A stretch of 64,000 bases of DNA from Artemisia argyi (taxonomy: Eukaryota > Streptophyta > Magnoliopsida > Asterales > Asteraceae): positions 171,101,090 through 171,165,089 of the forward strand of contig CM060687.1 in NCBI GenBank assembly GCA_030686995.1, read 5' to 3'. The translations under genes and the position numbers were made by a program. This document shows positions 45,014 through 60,339 of this stretch, in pieces. Numbering within the stretch: position 1 is the stretch's first letter; the number at the start of each line of letters is the position of its first letter. Under the pieces are notes generated by a model, which was not told where the DNA came from, searched no databases, and was given only the letters and a program-made list of their open reading frames with translations.

Positions 45014-48000
45014 TGTGACATTTCTAAAATTTCGTGTCATTCATTTTAATAGTTTATTATTCAACTATTCTATTTTTAACTAATTAACTTCGTCGGAAGT
45101 TATCCGCGTACGTCATAACGCATTCAATTCATTCAACCACTATTATACTATGTCTACTCTACACTTTCTATGCACCATTGTTTCCTTACAATCCTATTTT
45201 AAAAGTCATAATTAACTTTTTCCAATTTTACATAAACCTTGCACCTTTTACGTTTTACACGATTTAAATTTACGTTTTAAAGTTTTAACAAAGTGAACCA
45301 ACCCTAGACTATGATAATTTACATATTTTATGAATTTTTAAACTATTTCATGTTTACAAATGAGTTTTATACTTATCGTGTCATTTGTATAGCTTACGTC
45401 ACTTTTATCAAGAACCGGTGTCACCAAACGTGTTTTCGACTCACGGTTTCAGTTTTAACGACCTTTAAACACTCTGATAAACTCATGACCCAATTAATAT
45501 ATTAAAAGTAGTTATTTTAATAAGTTTTAACATTTTTACAAGTTTAGTATTTTTATGTTACCCGCTTTTACGTTTCATGACTTAAAAACCTTACGTTTGC
45601 AATTACCGGGATCAAACTACACCCCGTAACCCAAAATTTAAACAAAAACAAGTCACTAGACCACCTCACCATGAGATGGCCGGTTTTGAAGAGGTTACCA
45701 AGCCACATGGCTTGGTGTGAGAGTATATAGCATATAGTAACTACACATGTCTCATCTCTTTGCACTATTCCTCCACTACTAGAGTTATAAGATAAAATAC
45801 TTATAGTAACATGCAAAAGCTCATCCAAACTCTCTTTTCTCTCTATAGCAACGAAATAATACAGCTCCAAACTCCATTTTACTCCAATCTTTACCAAATA
45901 TATTGATCTTAGGTTGAAGGTAATTAGTTCTCTTGGTTAGCTGATGGTTTATTCCACTCAAAACATCATCAAATCTCTTCATTTCTTGATTTCTTTGGGA
46001 AGTTGTTTCAAGTTTTGATCAAGATGGTCTAGGGGCTGTGATTTTAAGATATTTTCAAGGGTAAATCAAGGGTATAAGTCTTGGTTAAAAGTGTTGAAGA
46101 AAGGGTGCAAGGGTTACTTGTTGGTGACTTTGAAAGTTCTTTGTTCCTTGTTTCTTCTAATTTTTCTTGTTCATCAACCATTGTAAGGAAACCAATCACT
46201 CCATTTTCATTCTATTTTTATTTTCACTACTGTAAATGTTATATTACTTGATGTATTTGAGCCTTATATAAATTATAATGCTTGGTTAGGCTTGATACAT
46301 AAGTTTAAACACTAGAAAACCCTAAAGGACTAGACATGCAAACTGTGAATATTATTCAGGGGTAAAAACGGAATAAACTGATTTAATCAGTAAACATTGG
46401 AACTAAACTAAAAATATGTAGTTGTAGCCCTATGTTTTTTAGTTATTTTGACGGGTATTTCATCGAATAACTCATTACGATGATTAAACTAGAATTATTT
46501 TCGTGAAACATGTCACATTCTGAGTAACAGATTTGAAACGTGTATAAGTCATTTTTTTTGTGAATAACCCACTGTTACTTAAAACAGAAAAGTTTTAGAT
46601 AACATCTTAACTTAAACGTGGCCGAAAACGGGGAACAAATCGGGTTAGTAAAACTCTAGATATCGTACTTTTCGTGAGACCATTGAAAATTTGAAAGCTT
46701 AATGGATTGATTGTTTGGGTAAATGGACTGTTTTACTAAGGTTATGTAATTTTTGGCCAAGTGGGACCCACAAATCTCGTTAGTACAGAAGTAGACCTTT
46801 CCGGGGATATAAAGAACGAGACTTGTGGACTTACGGTTTGCAAATGGTGATTTTCTAAACATAGACAAGTTATTTAAATTTCTAACAGCACTAGGTAAAA
46901 AATGAGTATAAAGTGTTTTACACTTTATAATGTTGGACCTTTAAAACATTTGAACCCCCTAATATATTTTTGAACCCTTAGGCTTAAAGTGAACCTTTTT
47001 TATCATAATTGAACTTGGGGTCAAATGTAAGTTTCATACTTATATAAATGCAAGGGTACATTTTTGGATAATTTGTAAGTAATTAACTAAAACCTTGTGA
47101 TGTATCTATGGGTATTGTACCAAGCTTAAGTAAGATTATAATCTGTATATAACCAAAAGTACATCAATATCTATTTTCATAAACTAAGACAACGTATATT
47201 ATTTAGGTTGATCGTAGAGCTTTTGCGGCTATTCCTTCACTTGCTTGTTCATTGCTATTTTCTTTGCTCTCGGTGAGTTCATAGCCTCGCTTTTACTTAC
47301 TTCAGTTGTTTTATAAACCTCGCGAGGGGGATACATGCTAGTTTTACAAACTGAATACAAGTAGTTTTTGGTATGCTTGACCCGATTACATGATTATAGA
47401 CATTGAGTATTTCTTGCCAATTAAGTCCCCATCATGACCGTTAATTCCGTAGGAAACGCTAGTATTATGAATATCCATATTTGGCCTGGCGGGCCTGACC
47501 GGGTGAGTAGCGCTCATACATCAACGGTCACATAATATTGAGAGATTACGTGGTAAATGGCAAATCTTACCTTTTCGGGGCACTATTAAACTAGGTCAAG
47601 GTTCGGTTTCATGAGCTCAATGCTATAAATCTTTATTACCCGACTTGTATTTGTTACATGTCAACTTAATTATGGGTGTATAACAACGTAGCCCATCATA
47701 TTTTAAACTGATTTATCTTGTATTCAACTGATTACTTATTAAACTCTATGAATTCACTCAACCTTTGTGTTGATTTTTAGCATGTTTTATCTCAGGTCCG
47801 TAAGTGACTTTCGGCTTGGATGGGCGGCGCAAGAAATGGATATCTACATGATGGCTCATGTTTAAATAAAAGTTTTCATTCGATAATGTTCTAAACTTTC
47901 AAAACTTATGTATCTTTTAACTATGTTAAAAACTTTTGGGACCTTGTTGACTCTGATAAATTATCGAATGTGAAGTATGAACTTTTATTAAAAACGACTT

Positions 48001-48093
48001 TGTTTTAAAGTTGTTTACTATATTTATACAATGTGACCAATATATAACATCCCATGTCCCTTTCCACTGCGTTCCTAAAATGGGGGTATTATA
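45014..48093 (+). repeat. Element B 3' LTR
   Basis: 3080 bp, same sequence as 39607-42689 apart from scattered substitutions and small indels. It ends GGGGGTATTATA. Confidence 0.88.
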
Positions 48094-48098
48094 GAGAG

Positions 48099-48312
48099 AT
48101 ACGGCGCATCTTCTAGTTTCAGTAGACTTTTGACATCTTGCTAGTTTTGCTCCATATTTCATCAAAAATCGTTAAGTTTCACCAATTGCTTGTTTTTACC
48201 TGAGAATTACTAAAGTAAATAATTAAGTTTCGATTCTCATGAATAATATAATAAAACAAGTCAAATAAATAAGATAAATGATGACAATAAAATGTAGTTA
48301 TTTGAGTTCATC
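48099..48312 (-). repeat. Element C 5' LTR, distal part
   Basis: Ends GTTCATCA (plus), the outer edge of element C; begins inside a dyad word. The base run CATGG follows and would be the TSD, but its partner lies outside the window. Confidence 0.75.
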
Positions 48313-48476
48313 ACATGGAACCAAAATGTTTCTGTTCAATGGCAGTCAATCGATTGAGAAACATGAATTCCGAGATGTTGACTCATATCGATTAAGATAA
48401 TTGTAATACAATTTTCTATAATATCATATAATACATTTGTAGAGTATGCACAAGTGATATTCTTTTATTTTTGTAG
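48313..48476 (+). other. Flank upstream of the RPA-like exons
   Basis: Unassigned 164 bp between element C and the first recognisable exon. Its 3' end (TTTATTTTTGTAG) is a good splice acceptor. Sequence near 48330-48400 may be an earlier exon, but I could not place it. Confidence 0.4.
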
Positions 48477-49115
48477 GTTGTTTTCAAGACATGATGCTGA
48501 ACCGTCTGAGAACACAGCATCGCGTATATTTGCTGGCTCAAAATTCTCAACAAAGGATGACTTTCTGAATAAGTATCCTGCAAAAAACATTGTCGAGATT
48601 TTGGATGTTGAAAAGGTACACCAAACTCAAAACAAAATTAATAGAGTTAAGCATTCAATAATTTGAATTATATGTATTTTCATTCTTTACAGAACATCGC
48701 TTCTGTTATTGTTGGAACAATAATCGCGATACTAGAAGAGGAAGGATGGTGGTATCTGGGTTGCAGAAAGTGTAGCAAGAAAGTGGTGAAAGACAGGGAT
48801 TTTGTAGATCTTGATGATGATACAACAAGTAAATCAACAAGCAGCCCTGATCAGTGGAGATGCACCAAGGGCAATGAAATTGTTAAAGGCATAAGATCAA
48901 TGTACATTTACAAACTTTTTACTAACCATAACATTAATAAAGTTGCACAGTTACTGCATTAAGATCAGCATCTAACAAAGTATTGGAAAATACAACGTTT
49001 GTAGATTTCGCCTACAAGTGCGTGTTCAAGATGAATCTGGCACAATGTCGCTTTCTCTGTCCAATGACGAAGTGCAGTCCTTGGTGGGTAGATCATCATA
49101 CCAACTTTGCAAAAA

Positions 49116-49120
49116 GTATG
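49116..49120. repeat. Target-site duplication of insertion F, left (GTATG)
   Basis: GTATG inside the RPA-like exon, repeated at 51217-51221. Removing the insert restores an open exon with a GTAAAG donor. Confidence 0.85.
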
Positions 49121-51216
49121 TGTTGAGGCAACATGATCAAGATCTCTTCATGTTTTAATGATGACAAATAAACCATCGAAACACATAAAATAACAAACGT
49201 TAGCTTAAAATCACTGGACCCCATATCTGCTCCTGGCACGCTGCATGCGCGCCAACGCGCGGGTGACGCGCCAGGACACTGTATGGTTCCGTGCGAATTT
49301 TGAAAGTCGGCTTTCCACTTACCCGACAAATGTGGATTTTTCAATACTGGTATGAATATGTTATGTGCTTAATTGAGAACACTCGAAATGAGTTTTGAGA
49401 CTTGAGAGATCCTACTTTTAAAGTACCCATTTACGGGAAAACGACAACTCATGTTTTCTAACTATCGCCTCTGGCCAAGGCTTTTCTAAACTTAGGGAGC
49501 TTATATACTTCATGTGACATCGTGTTAAAGTATCCATATGCTCATATCCCGTGCTTACGTCTTCTCTAATTACGTAATGGGTTTACTCCCTTATTGGTCA
49601 AACTAAGTCAATGGTCACTTTGCATAAACGCATCCTTTCCCACTTGGGTTATGCTTTACATCAAGGCAAAGCACTTAACTTGTTTGAACCAAGGTATTAG
49701 TTGAGAACGTCCAGTCGTGGAAAGTCACGAGATATGAAACTATGGATTCTCGACGTTGTGTTACTTGAACTTATAAGTAAGCTATGAATTTCTAAACTTA
49801 TAATCTTAATTGTCTAAACCTTTTCTTCTAAATGAAAATTAGATTTCTTCTTAATCTTCTCTTAATCTCATTTCTATAAAAGACAAATCCAATCATATCC
49901 AAATCATATATTCTCTTACACAATCTCTTACACTCTTACATATTCCCTTACACAATCCAACTCCTTCCTTACACACTTTACATCTCAACCATCCATTCCC
50001 TTACAACACATCTCATCCCTCCATATTCAACACATGGGAATTATTTGAATTCCAAAGGAGGCTCCCTTTGATCTCCACCATCCAATTCAAACTAGAACAC
50101 ATGTCAACCATCCATCCACTCTCCTCTCTATACCATCACATGTGTTTAATCCAAGCCATCCATTTCAAACCAAAACCATCTCAACCATAGATTCACCCTT
50201 TCCCCCCAAGCAAAGCATATTCCTTTGGAATATCCCTCCTTAACCCAACTCTCTACATCTCAACCATCCATTTCAAATAAACACATCTCAACCCTTCATT
50301 TCTCCCACATGCTAAATAATTTGAAAACCAAAGGAGGCTCCCTTTGATCCTAGCCATCCAATTCAAACCATTCCCCCCCCCCCCCCAAGCAATGGAGACG
50401 CGCTGGCCTCAGTAAAATTTCCCAAGTTTGGGTTCTTGGCCAATAAATACGACCCTTGCCTCTTGTATTCCTCACCCCTTGCCATTATTCTTTCTCTCTA
50501 TATTCTTTCTCTCAATCTCTCTCAAATCTCTCTATCTCTAATCTTGTGTTCTTGATTTTCACATTAACATCTTTGAAAGAACACATCTCCTTGCAAGGGA
50601 AGAATCACAAGAACCTAATCCACTCTTGTGATTGTGTCGAGGGTCTTCTTATCTATACCCTTTCTACTAGAATCGAGTCACCAGATTAGGTTAGGGCTTG
50701 ATTGAACAAAACAATTATTCATTCAATTGTTTGTAAGGGAAGTCTTGTGTCTTGGTGACCAAGCCTAGATCATTGGGGATCTAGTTGGGGTTTGATACTT
50801 CCGGTGGGAAGTCTTGGAAGTGGTCTTGGTGACCTTTAGGAGAAGTCGAATCGTGAGATTCTAGGGTGGTTTCCGAGGGCGGAATACCGTGGGAGTAACT
50901 CCTTCTTTTGTGAGCATCGATATTGGTTAATATCAGTGGAGTAAATTGTAACGGTTTGTAGTCCACCGAAAGGATTATACTAGTGAATAGTATTAAAGTC
51001 GCGGATTCGCAACTGGACGTACGGATGGTATAAACCCCCCATCCTGAACTAGTATATATCGTTGTGTTTTTACTTGCTTTACATATTTTGGTTGTGTTAG
51101 TGGTTGTTGTATTATTGTACAACCACTTGGTGTTCTCTTTGAGGCTTAAAATTAATAAACTTTAAAGAAGTCGAAGAAACTGTATTCACCCCCCCCCCCC
51201 CCTCTACGGTTCTATA
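49121..51216. mobile_element. Insertion F: solo-LTR-like element in the RPA-like exon
   Basis: 2096 bp without genes, starting TGTTGAGG, flanked by GTATG. A C-run with CTCTACGG near its right end (51188-51210) resembles the 3' part of some copia LTRs. The right terminus (TTCTATA) is not the canonical CA. It contains a second C-run (50375-50388). Confidence 0.65.
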
Positions 51217-51870
51217 GTATGGCTTGAAGGTAAAGATATTGTACTATCTATTTTAAGATTAAAAACTTTATGGTTGTTGATTACATATGTATCTGACTAA
51301 TACATACAAATTTGTTATGTAGAATGCTGATCAACAAGTGTTCGCAGCTGAAATCACTGGATTGGTTGGTACAAGGCTTGCCTTTAAAGTCACTATTGAT
51401 GAATATAATCAGAAGAAGATGTTTCCCGTATTCACTGTCTTGCGTCTTTCGGATGATGTTGATATTCTGAGTGCTCTCACCGCAGCTGTTACGTTCGCAA
51501 AAGTAATCATTGAATTGCAGTCAAAATTCTCATTAACGTTATCTTGAAACGACTTTTTACAAGCTCTTTTATCTCATCTTAAATTAATAGGATAGTGAGG
51601 CTACAATTTCTAAGGTTGTTGGGATATCTTCCTTGGTAAGTTTTGAATCCTTGATACATATACAATAAGACAATAAGTTTATAACAGTCACCTAAATTCA
51701 TAGGATTCATTACTTGGAGGATCTTGAATCCCAAACCGATGAAAATGTTACACCAACCAATGTCTTGAAAAGTACCGCCACAAGTCCTGCAAAAAGCAGC
51801 AGTGGTAAACGGCCTTCTGATGCGGAGCCATGCAGTGAGTGTTCAAAGACCAAAAAGGCAGATTGTTGAT

Positions 51871-52271
51871 ATAAAAATGGAGAAAAATCCTTGAAGATGG
51901 TGTAGGCTCAGAATATTGGTGGAGTACAATAAATTTATGCTATAAATATGTCTTTACAAACATTTGTTCAAAACAAATTGCAGATGCACTCTGAATTATG
52001 CTTGACAATTGGTTGCAACATTTGAATTATGTTGTAAGTCATTTTTGAGTTGTGTTTGTGAATGGGGAGTCCCATTCAGTTTTGAACACTCTTTGATTTT
52101 ATGGAATTTAAATCTTTGGCAGTTTATATACTTATCATTCATAAATTAGGTGTTGTCGTTGTTGCTTTTATTCTTTTTTTCAACAGGCACTTACACTTGA
52201 AGTTTAAAGATGGTCAATATGCAAGTGTAATACATGGCGGTGAATTCCAAGGAGATGTTGCTTTGTGTTTT
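51871..52271 (+). other. 3' flank of the RPA-like gene
   Basis: Probably 3' UTR and intergenic sequence. An open stretch follows TTTTCAACAG at 52175-52184 and continues in frame across element H into 59148, but it has no recognised domain. Confidence 0.4.
52267..52271. repeat. Target-site duplication of element H, left (GTTTT)
   Basis: GTTTT before TGTCACA, repeated at 59148-59152. Confidence 0.88.
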
Positions 52272-55345
<3,074 letters not shown>

Positions 55346-56068
55346 GTCTCTACCCCTTAAGGGAACTTCGTCCCGAAGTTCAGTTAACGTTGGTCTCTGA
55401 TGTGTTATAAAGGTGAAGATTCATGAGATGAAATGACCAGTTGACGTGCTTCCAGGCGGCGGTTTACGAGGTGCTGGAAAAGTATAAGCGTTCTGACAAC
55501 AAGGGTATACACATACATAAATGTAACATTTGGAAATTGAGTAGATGATTCAATCCAGATAGAATTTTATTATAACCATTCTCAGTGTTGCAAAATTCAT
55601 TTCTGAGTCTGATATAGGTAGTCAGCCTATGTCCCACTATCCCGGGTTGAATATAGGTCACTAGTCTATATTCCACCGAGGTTCCATGAATTTTGAAATA
55701 CTCAGCCCAGTTATACTAAGACTATGTCCTTTACAAATACCAAGAAATTCAGAAAGACTAAGGCAGGTGACCAAACTCGAGGTCAAATGATGAAACTATG
55801 CAAGGAAAAATATAACATGGTGACATATATGATACGTGAACATGCTTATATGAAAGGAAATTAGAGTAATCAACTAGAATAAGTGAATATAATATACCAG
55901 ATAATGAGACACAAATCTCATCACCTTAGTCAGCAACAAACCACAAGTGAGGCATCATCTTGGCAGGCAGGCACGTGACGGTCATAGGGTTAAGTTTTTC
56001 GTAAAAGTAGTTATAGTCTAGGTTTTAAAAACACTTAGTTCGCTATAGGCAGAGCTCTGATACCAATC
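55346..56068 (-). other. Element H internal region, non-coding
   Basis: Polypurine tract at its left end (minus strand TTAAGGGGTAGAGAC, 55346-55360). A module at about 55590-55720 is related to 44640-44810 of element B. The primer site is at its right end. No gene. Confidence 0.8.
56054..56065 (-). other. Element H primer-binding site (initiator tRNA-Met)
   Basis: Minus strand TGGTATCAGAGC, three bases inside the 5' LTR. Confidence 0.88.
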
Positions 56069-56504
56069 TGTCACACCCCCAAGATCGGGTCCAGCGGAAG
56101 CATACGTGTAGCTGGGGTGTAACTCAATTGGTATTACAACACTAGTTCAAAAATGGTTTTCACTTCAATCATTTAGAATAAAATAGTTAAATCAAAAATA
56201 TTGAATTTACATCGTTAAAAGTAGTGCGGAAGTAGGCCCTTAAAATAGTTTAAAACGGTCCTCATATAAATAATCAGAGTCTTCTATGACCATGCCATGC
56301 CCTGCCAAAACCTCCAGTAGCGTGCCATAGCTTAAAACCTGAAAATACATGCTAAAGTGTCAAAACAAGGTTAGTGAGTTCATAGAGTTTGTTTAACAAA
56401 TAAAGTTTATAGAAAAAATGGTCACACAGCAAAGGCATCGTAAATCCACTCAGTTACAAGTCCCGCCATAAGAGACTTGTAACCTGTGTGTTCACAACCC
56501 ACTG

Positions 56505-56507
<3 letters not shown>

Positions 56508-56584
<77 letters not shown>
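56508..56584. repeat. (TA)n microsatellite, expanded in one LTR only
   Basis: 77 bp of TA; the equivalent at 52709-52723 is 15 bp. Confidence 0.92.
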
Positions 56585-56587
<3 letters not shown>

Positions 56588-58056
56588 AGATTAAACATGT
56601 ATAAGTTCATCACAACAGTTAAGCAATTAGTCGTGAGTCTACACTTCATCTCCGAAGACCTCACGTTTGTATGTATGTCTCAATGGTTGTGTCCAGCAAC
56701 TTAATCTGGGGCCATTGGAAGTCTCAGTAACCATCCAGCAACTTAATCTGGAGCCACTGGAAGTATGTATGTATGTATGATTACTGGGTGCCATTTCCCA
56801 AAGTATCAGTTGCTCAAGAATACACCATCACAGTTTAGTATAACACAGTTAAGTATAGCACAATCACGTATGTATGAAATCAAGTATAAAACAATCAAGT
56901 ATAAAACAATCAAGTATAAAGCAATCAAGTATAAAGCAATCAAGTATAAAGAAACCAAGTATAAATGTTTTGAGTATCAAGAAAGCATGTTTTGAGTATT
57001 TATACTAGTAAGCAAGTAGTTGAGCATGTATCTCCCCCAAAGAGTTAAAACAAGTATAAAGAGTAAAAGTGGGGCTATGACTCACCTGGTGCGAATAGCT
57101 ACGATGACAAAAGTGGATACACAGAAATGAGGTTCGATCTCTAACCGCAACCTAATATGAATGATAGTGATCTACTTAGATCATGAAATGATGAAGAGAA
57201 TATGCATACACATGATACCTATACCACTCGTAACTTGGAAATATTTGTTATAGTCAAAGTAAAGTATTTTTCATACTTAGGAAAAATAAGTCCAACTAGG
57301 TTTATAAAAACTTGTCGTAATATATCGTATATAAAATGTTAGTGTTATATTACCTATTTTGGAAAATCTTAGAATAACGTCTAATCGCCGTAAAGATAAA
57401 TTTATAATCACTAGTACTTCATTAGTTATGAATTTAACTCTTGAATAAGAAATCTAGAAAAATAGCATTTAGTACGTAGTTATATTATTTCTAGTAGTGA
57501 CTAAATATATATATAGTTTTGACAATTTTAAAACATGTATAACTTTGTCGTTTTAAGCTCATTTTACTCGTTCTTTATATCCACGGATTCGTTTTAGTAT
57601 ATACTAATATATTTTCGATAGCTCGGCTCCCCTAGGTTACGTTTAACGCCTCTATTTGCCCGTCGAAAACTGTCAAACAGCATGCAGTTTTTCAGAAAAT
57701 AGTTTTCGTCGTTAAATTTTCAAAAATCATATCTCCTTCGTTATAAGCTCGTTTTAATCCGTTCTTTCGCCTACGGCTTCGTTTTTAAAAGTATTTTCTA
57801 AATCTCTAGCCCAATGTTACCCGGAAACTACTGAGTTTTCTGGATTGGTCGATTTGGGACAGTAGGTAAATATATAGTTTCAAAAATCAATTATAGTGTT
57901 CCAATCTAGTTTCTAATCCAACCAAATCACTTTCAATCACCACCAAACTAATCTAATCTTACCATACACCTTCTTAGGGTGTCATGGGTTCCTAAACATC
58001 ATCAATCTAGTGGATCTAACAAAGAAATCCAAAATAAACATTTCTAGTGTTCAAAG

Positions 58057-58057
<1 letters not shown>

Positions 58058-58133
<76 letters not shown>
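58058..58133. repeat. (TA)n microsatellite in element H 5' LTR
   Basis: Uninterrupted TA repeat corresponding to 54226-54329. Confidence 0.92.
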
Positions 58134-58136
<3 letters not shown>

Positions 58137-59147
58137 GAGTGGTATAACTAACATATGCATGTAGATCTTGAATGGAAATCATATGATGATAAAAATAACA
58201 TGAAGAAATTATGAACAAGAGTTTGACAACTTACAAGAAAGATTTGAGATGATTTGGATGAAAATGTATAAGAAACCTAGGGATTTTTACCACCAAACCC
58301 CAACTAGATCATGATTAGGACATGATTAAACACTTGATCTTCAAAAGTTAGTGATCTCTTGCTTGTGTTTGATCCATGGCCGATCCACCCCAAAGAGAGA
58401 AAGAAAGAAAATTGCTAGTTTAGTTGATGGGAAAAATGAAGAAATGTGTGAAGTGTAGTATATATATTTAGTTTAGGGGGGGGGAGGCAAGATCCATAAA
58501 AGGAGGGCTAGGGGGGGCCGGTTTTACAAGGAGGAAAAAGGGGGAAGGATGTTGGGTAACAATTTAGAGAGTTAGTGGTAGTATAGTGTAGATATTTATG
58601 TATTAGGTGTTACCGAGTACCGAGTTAACTAAAAATAAATTGTAACGAGATAAAATAAAATATAATGAAGTTGTAAAAATTGTAAAATAATATTCCTGAT
58701 GAGAATCGGAAGTTAAAATAATGATCGGGTTGAAATATCGCAAACCGACGGAGTTATAAGCTTCGACCGGAAAACGTAACAGTTGATTTGAAAACACCGG
58801 GTAAATTAATAATATAATTTTTAAATTATTATTATGAGTATCAAAATGTGTTAGGACCATAGTTGGGATTGTCGGATAATTATTCAAAATAATAGCTCAT
58901 AAGATAACGTTTATTAGGTTGATAATCGTACGTGTACAGAAATGACGCAACTCACGTATAAATGACAAATTTTTTTCCGGAGGTGAATAGTGTTTTATGA
59001 ATAGTAAAATTTTAAAACGCTTCTCAGAATATCAAACTGACCTCAAAATGATGAATAGTAAAATGATGAATAGTGATCGATGAATAGTAACCGATGAATA
59101 GTAAATGTGAAAGTTCGAGAAAAGACCAGAATTTACGAGTTGTGACA

Positions 59148-59732
59148 GTTTTGGATAAGAAAACACTCAAATGTGTTTTGCTTAGATTGTAACACCTTTA
59201 GTACCTTTGTACAGTTCGATATAGTTTAAATTTGTAGCTATTTGTATTAGTTATTAAAAAATGATTGGGCATGTCCAATTCATTTGTGAATCTATTATGT
59301 TCTTTTCAATATTTTTTGATAAGTAATAATGCATAGTTTATGATATTGGTTTTTTCCATACATGTAACATAGCACTTCTTTTTTGATTATTATAGATATA
59401 GCTTTTTGCATAAATGACTTACCATTTTCTAAACTTTTATATTTCATTCTTCATTATCCTTTTAAAAGATGCAATTATTTTGTATCACTGTATTCCTCTA
59501 CAAAAAATAATTCACGATTCAACCAAATAATTTTCTAAAATATCGACCCTTTAAGAATTATAAATCGTTTCTAAAAAAGTGTATAAGACTTGCAACTCTA
59601 CTAAGTTTTACAACTTTACCTACCCTAATTAAAATCAAAGTTTAACCTAATCTCTATCTATATAAATAGAAAGATTTTTGGTCTTCAATCCATCAAGCAA
59701 TCAAAGTTTTGAAGTAAGGAAAAAAAATCATA
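59148..59732 (+). promoter_or_regulatory. Intergenic region and promoter of the Cys-rich gene
   Basis: AT-rich sequence with TATATAAATA at 59659-59668, 65 bp before the ATG at 59733: a conventional plant core promoter with a short 5' UTR. It starts with the GTTTT duplication of element H. Confidence 0.5.
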
Positions 59733-60246
59733 ATGTCCACTTCACAGCTTAAAATTTTTGGTGAGTTTGATTCATAATAATTTTTTTTCCTTACTCAGAT
59801 AAGTATGTTTATAATTATAGTTTTGAAAACATTTATTTCCTACCCAACGTAATACACTTTTTTCATTTTATGTATTTAGCCCAAAATGTGCATTCTGATA
59901 AGAAACATGTTGAAGGAAAAAAAAAGTTGAATCTGGTAAGGAAGATGGTGCAGAGAAAAATGATAATGGTCGGTTTGATGATGTAGCATTTGTTGATGTG
60001 AAGAAAAAAGACGCGAAATCCATCTTGAATATGCACTCAGGAGATGCTATGATAGAAAACAGTGATTCTAAACGAAAACCATATGACCCTGGCAATAGTA
60101 CAGACTATGATTCTGATGATTCCATAGATCCGTATATACTTAAAAGTATAATGGAGGAGAACTTTTTTTGCCCTGTTTGTTCAGGAACTTGCAAATGTCC
60201 ACCTGGAAAATGTGAATGTTCATATTGCACACCTCCCAGGCCATAG
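59733..60246 (+). pseudogene. Small Cys-rich gene with one intron and a one-base shift
   Basis: Not recognised. Exon 1 (59733-59760) begins M-S-T-S-Q-L-K-I-F. The intron 59761-59879 has GTGAGT and TTTAG borders. Exon 2 runs 59880-60246. The frame from exon 1 is lost in an A9 run (59917-59925). One more A would join it to a long frame encoding an acidic, Lys-rich middle and a C-terminus F-F-C-P-V-C-S-G-T-C-K-C-P-P-G-K-C-E-C with a further S-Y-C and a Pro-rich end, about 130 residues in all. The C-x2-C-x3-C-x-C pattern recalls the zinc region of CDCA7-type proteins, but only in outline. The promoter and splice sites look intact, so an assembly error in the A-run is possible. Confidence 0.5.
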
Positions 60247-60339
60247 TTAATGTTTAATTTCAAAATTAAAAATAATTATATTTATCTTTTGAAAGCTATG
60301 TATGTTTATGATTATTGTTATGAATTAAGTATTTGTTTG
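60247..60339 (+). other. 3' flank of the Cys-rich gene
   Basis: 93 bp of AT-rich DNA, probably the 3' UTR, ending in the GTTTG duplication (60335-60339) of the solo LTR. Confidence 0.5.

Larger units (their letters stand above)
39607..48093 (+). mobile_element. Element B: non-coding large-LTR element (LARD), Tekay/Del-related
   Basis: LTRs of 3083 and 3080 bp, highly similar, flank 2.3 kb of internal DNA with no gene. A primer-like TGGTACCAGAG follows the first LTR (42693-42703). The G-G-G-A-C-G...T-T-A-A-G tract before the second LTR (44984-45013) matches the layout of Tekay/Del chromovirus ends as I recall them. The LTR termini are TG...TA rather than TG...CA. It must be mobilised by another element. 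Confidence 0.85.
1..48312 (-). mobile_element. Element C: gypsy-type LTR retrotransposon hosting the nest (3' end beyond window)
   Basis: Minus-strand element recovered by removing insertions A, D(+E) and B at their TSDs. In order on the minus strand: 5' LTR (48312-48099 and 39606-38390), a tRNA-Asp primer site, leader, gag, aspartic protease, a second protease-like domain, then a 3' non-coding tract running off the left end. The LTR has TGATG...CATCA ends. After the insertions are removed the reading frame is open from the protease to the stop at 1034. The only break seen is a shift in an A-run of gag. No reverse transcriptase, RNase H or integrase is visible, so C is probably non-autonomous. 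It is the oldest layer of the nest. Confidence 0.8.
48477..51870 (+). pseudogene. RPA70-like (replication protein A large subunit C-terminal) gene, truncated and interrupted
   Basis: Exons inferred from frame and splice sites: 48477-48615, 48693-48901, 49005-49120 continued at 51222-51229 after insertion F, 51323-51502, 51591-51635 and 51704-51870. The product is the C-terminal OB fold that binds single-stranded DNA and trimerises RPA. It has V-I-V-G-T-I-x-A, then W-W-Y-L-G-C-R-K-C, then W-R-C-T-K-G, then F-R-L-Q-V-R-V-Q-D-E-S-G-T and R-L-A-F-K-V-T-I-D-E-Y-N. The zinc ribbon has lost one ligand (C-x2-C becomes C-x2-G). The tail with K-R-P-S-D-A-E-P-C-S-E-C is one frame away from exon 5. Upstream domains are missing, probably cut off by element C. 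Such genes are also carried by Helitrons, so its origin is open. Confidence 0.75.
56069..59147 (-). repeat. Element H 5' LTR
   Basis: 3079 bp. It differs from 52272-55345 mainly in repeat lengths: the (TA)n tract after GCTAATA is 77 bp here against 15 bp, and the 45-bp unit has two copies against three. Confidence 0.9.

Noticed and set aside
40161..45897. 109-codon minus-strand frame, identical in both copies (40161-40490, 45568-45897)
   Set aside because: Lies in the two LTRs of young element B; identity reflects LTR identity, with no start context or domain.
50781..51122. 113-codon minus-strand frame in insertion F
   Set aside because: Low-complexity Thr/Asn composition within a non-coding LTR-like insert.
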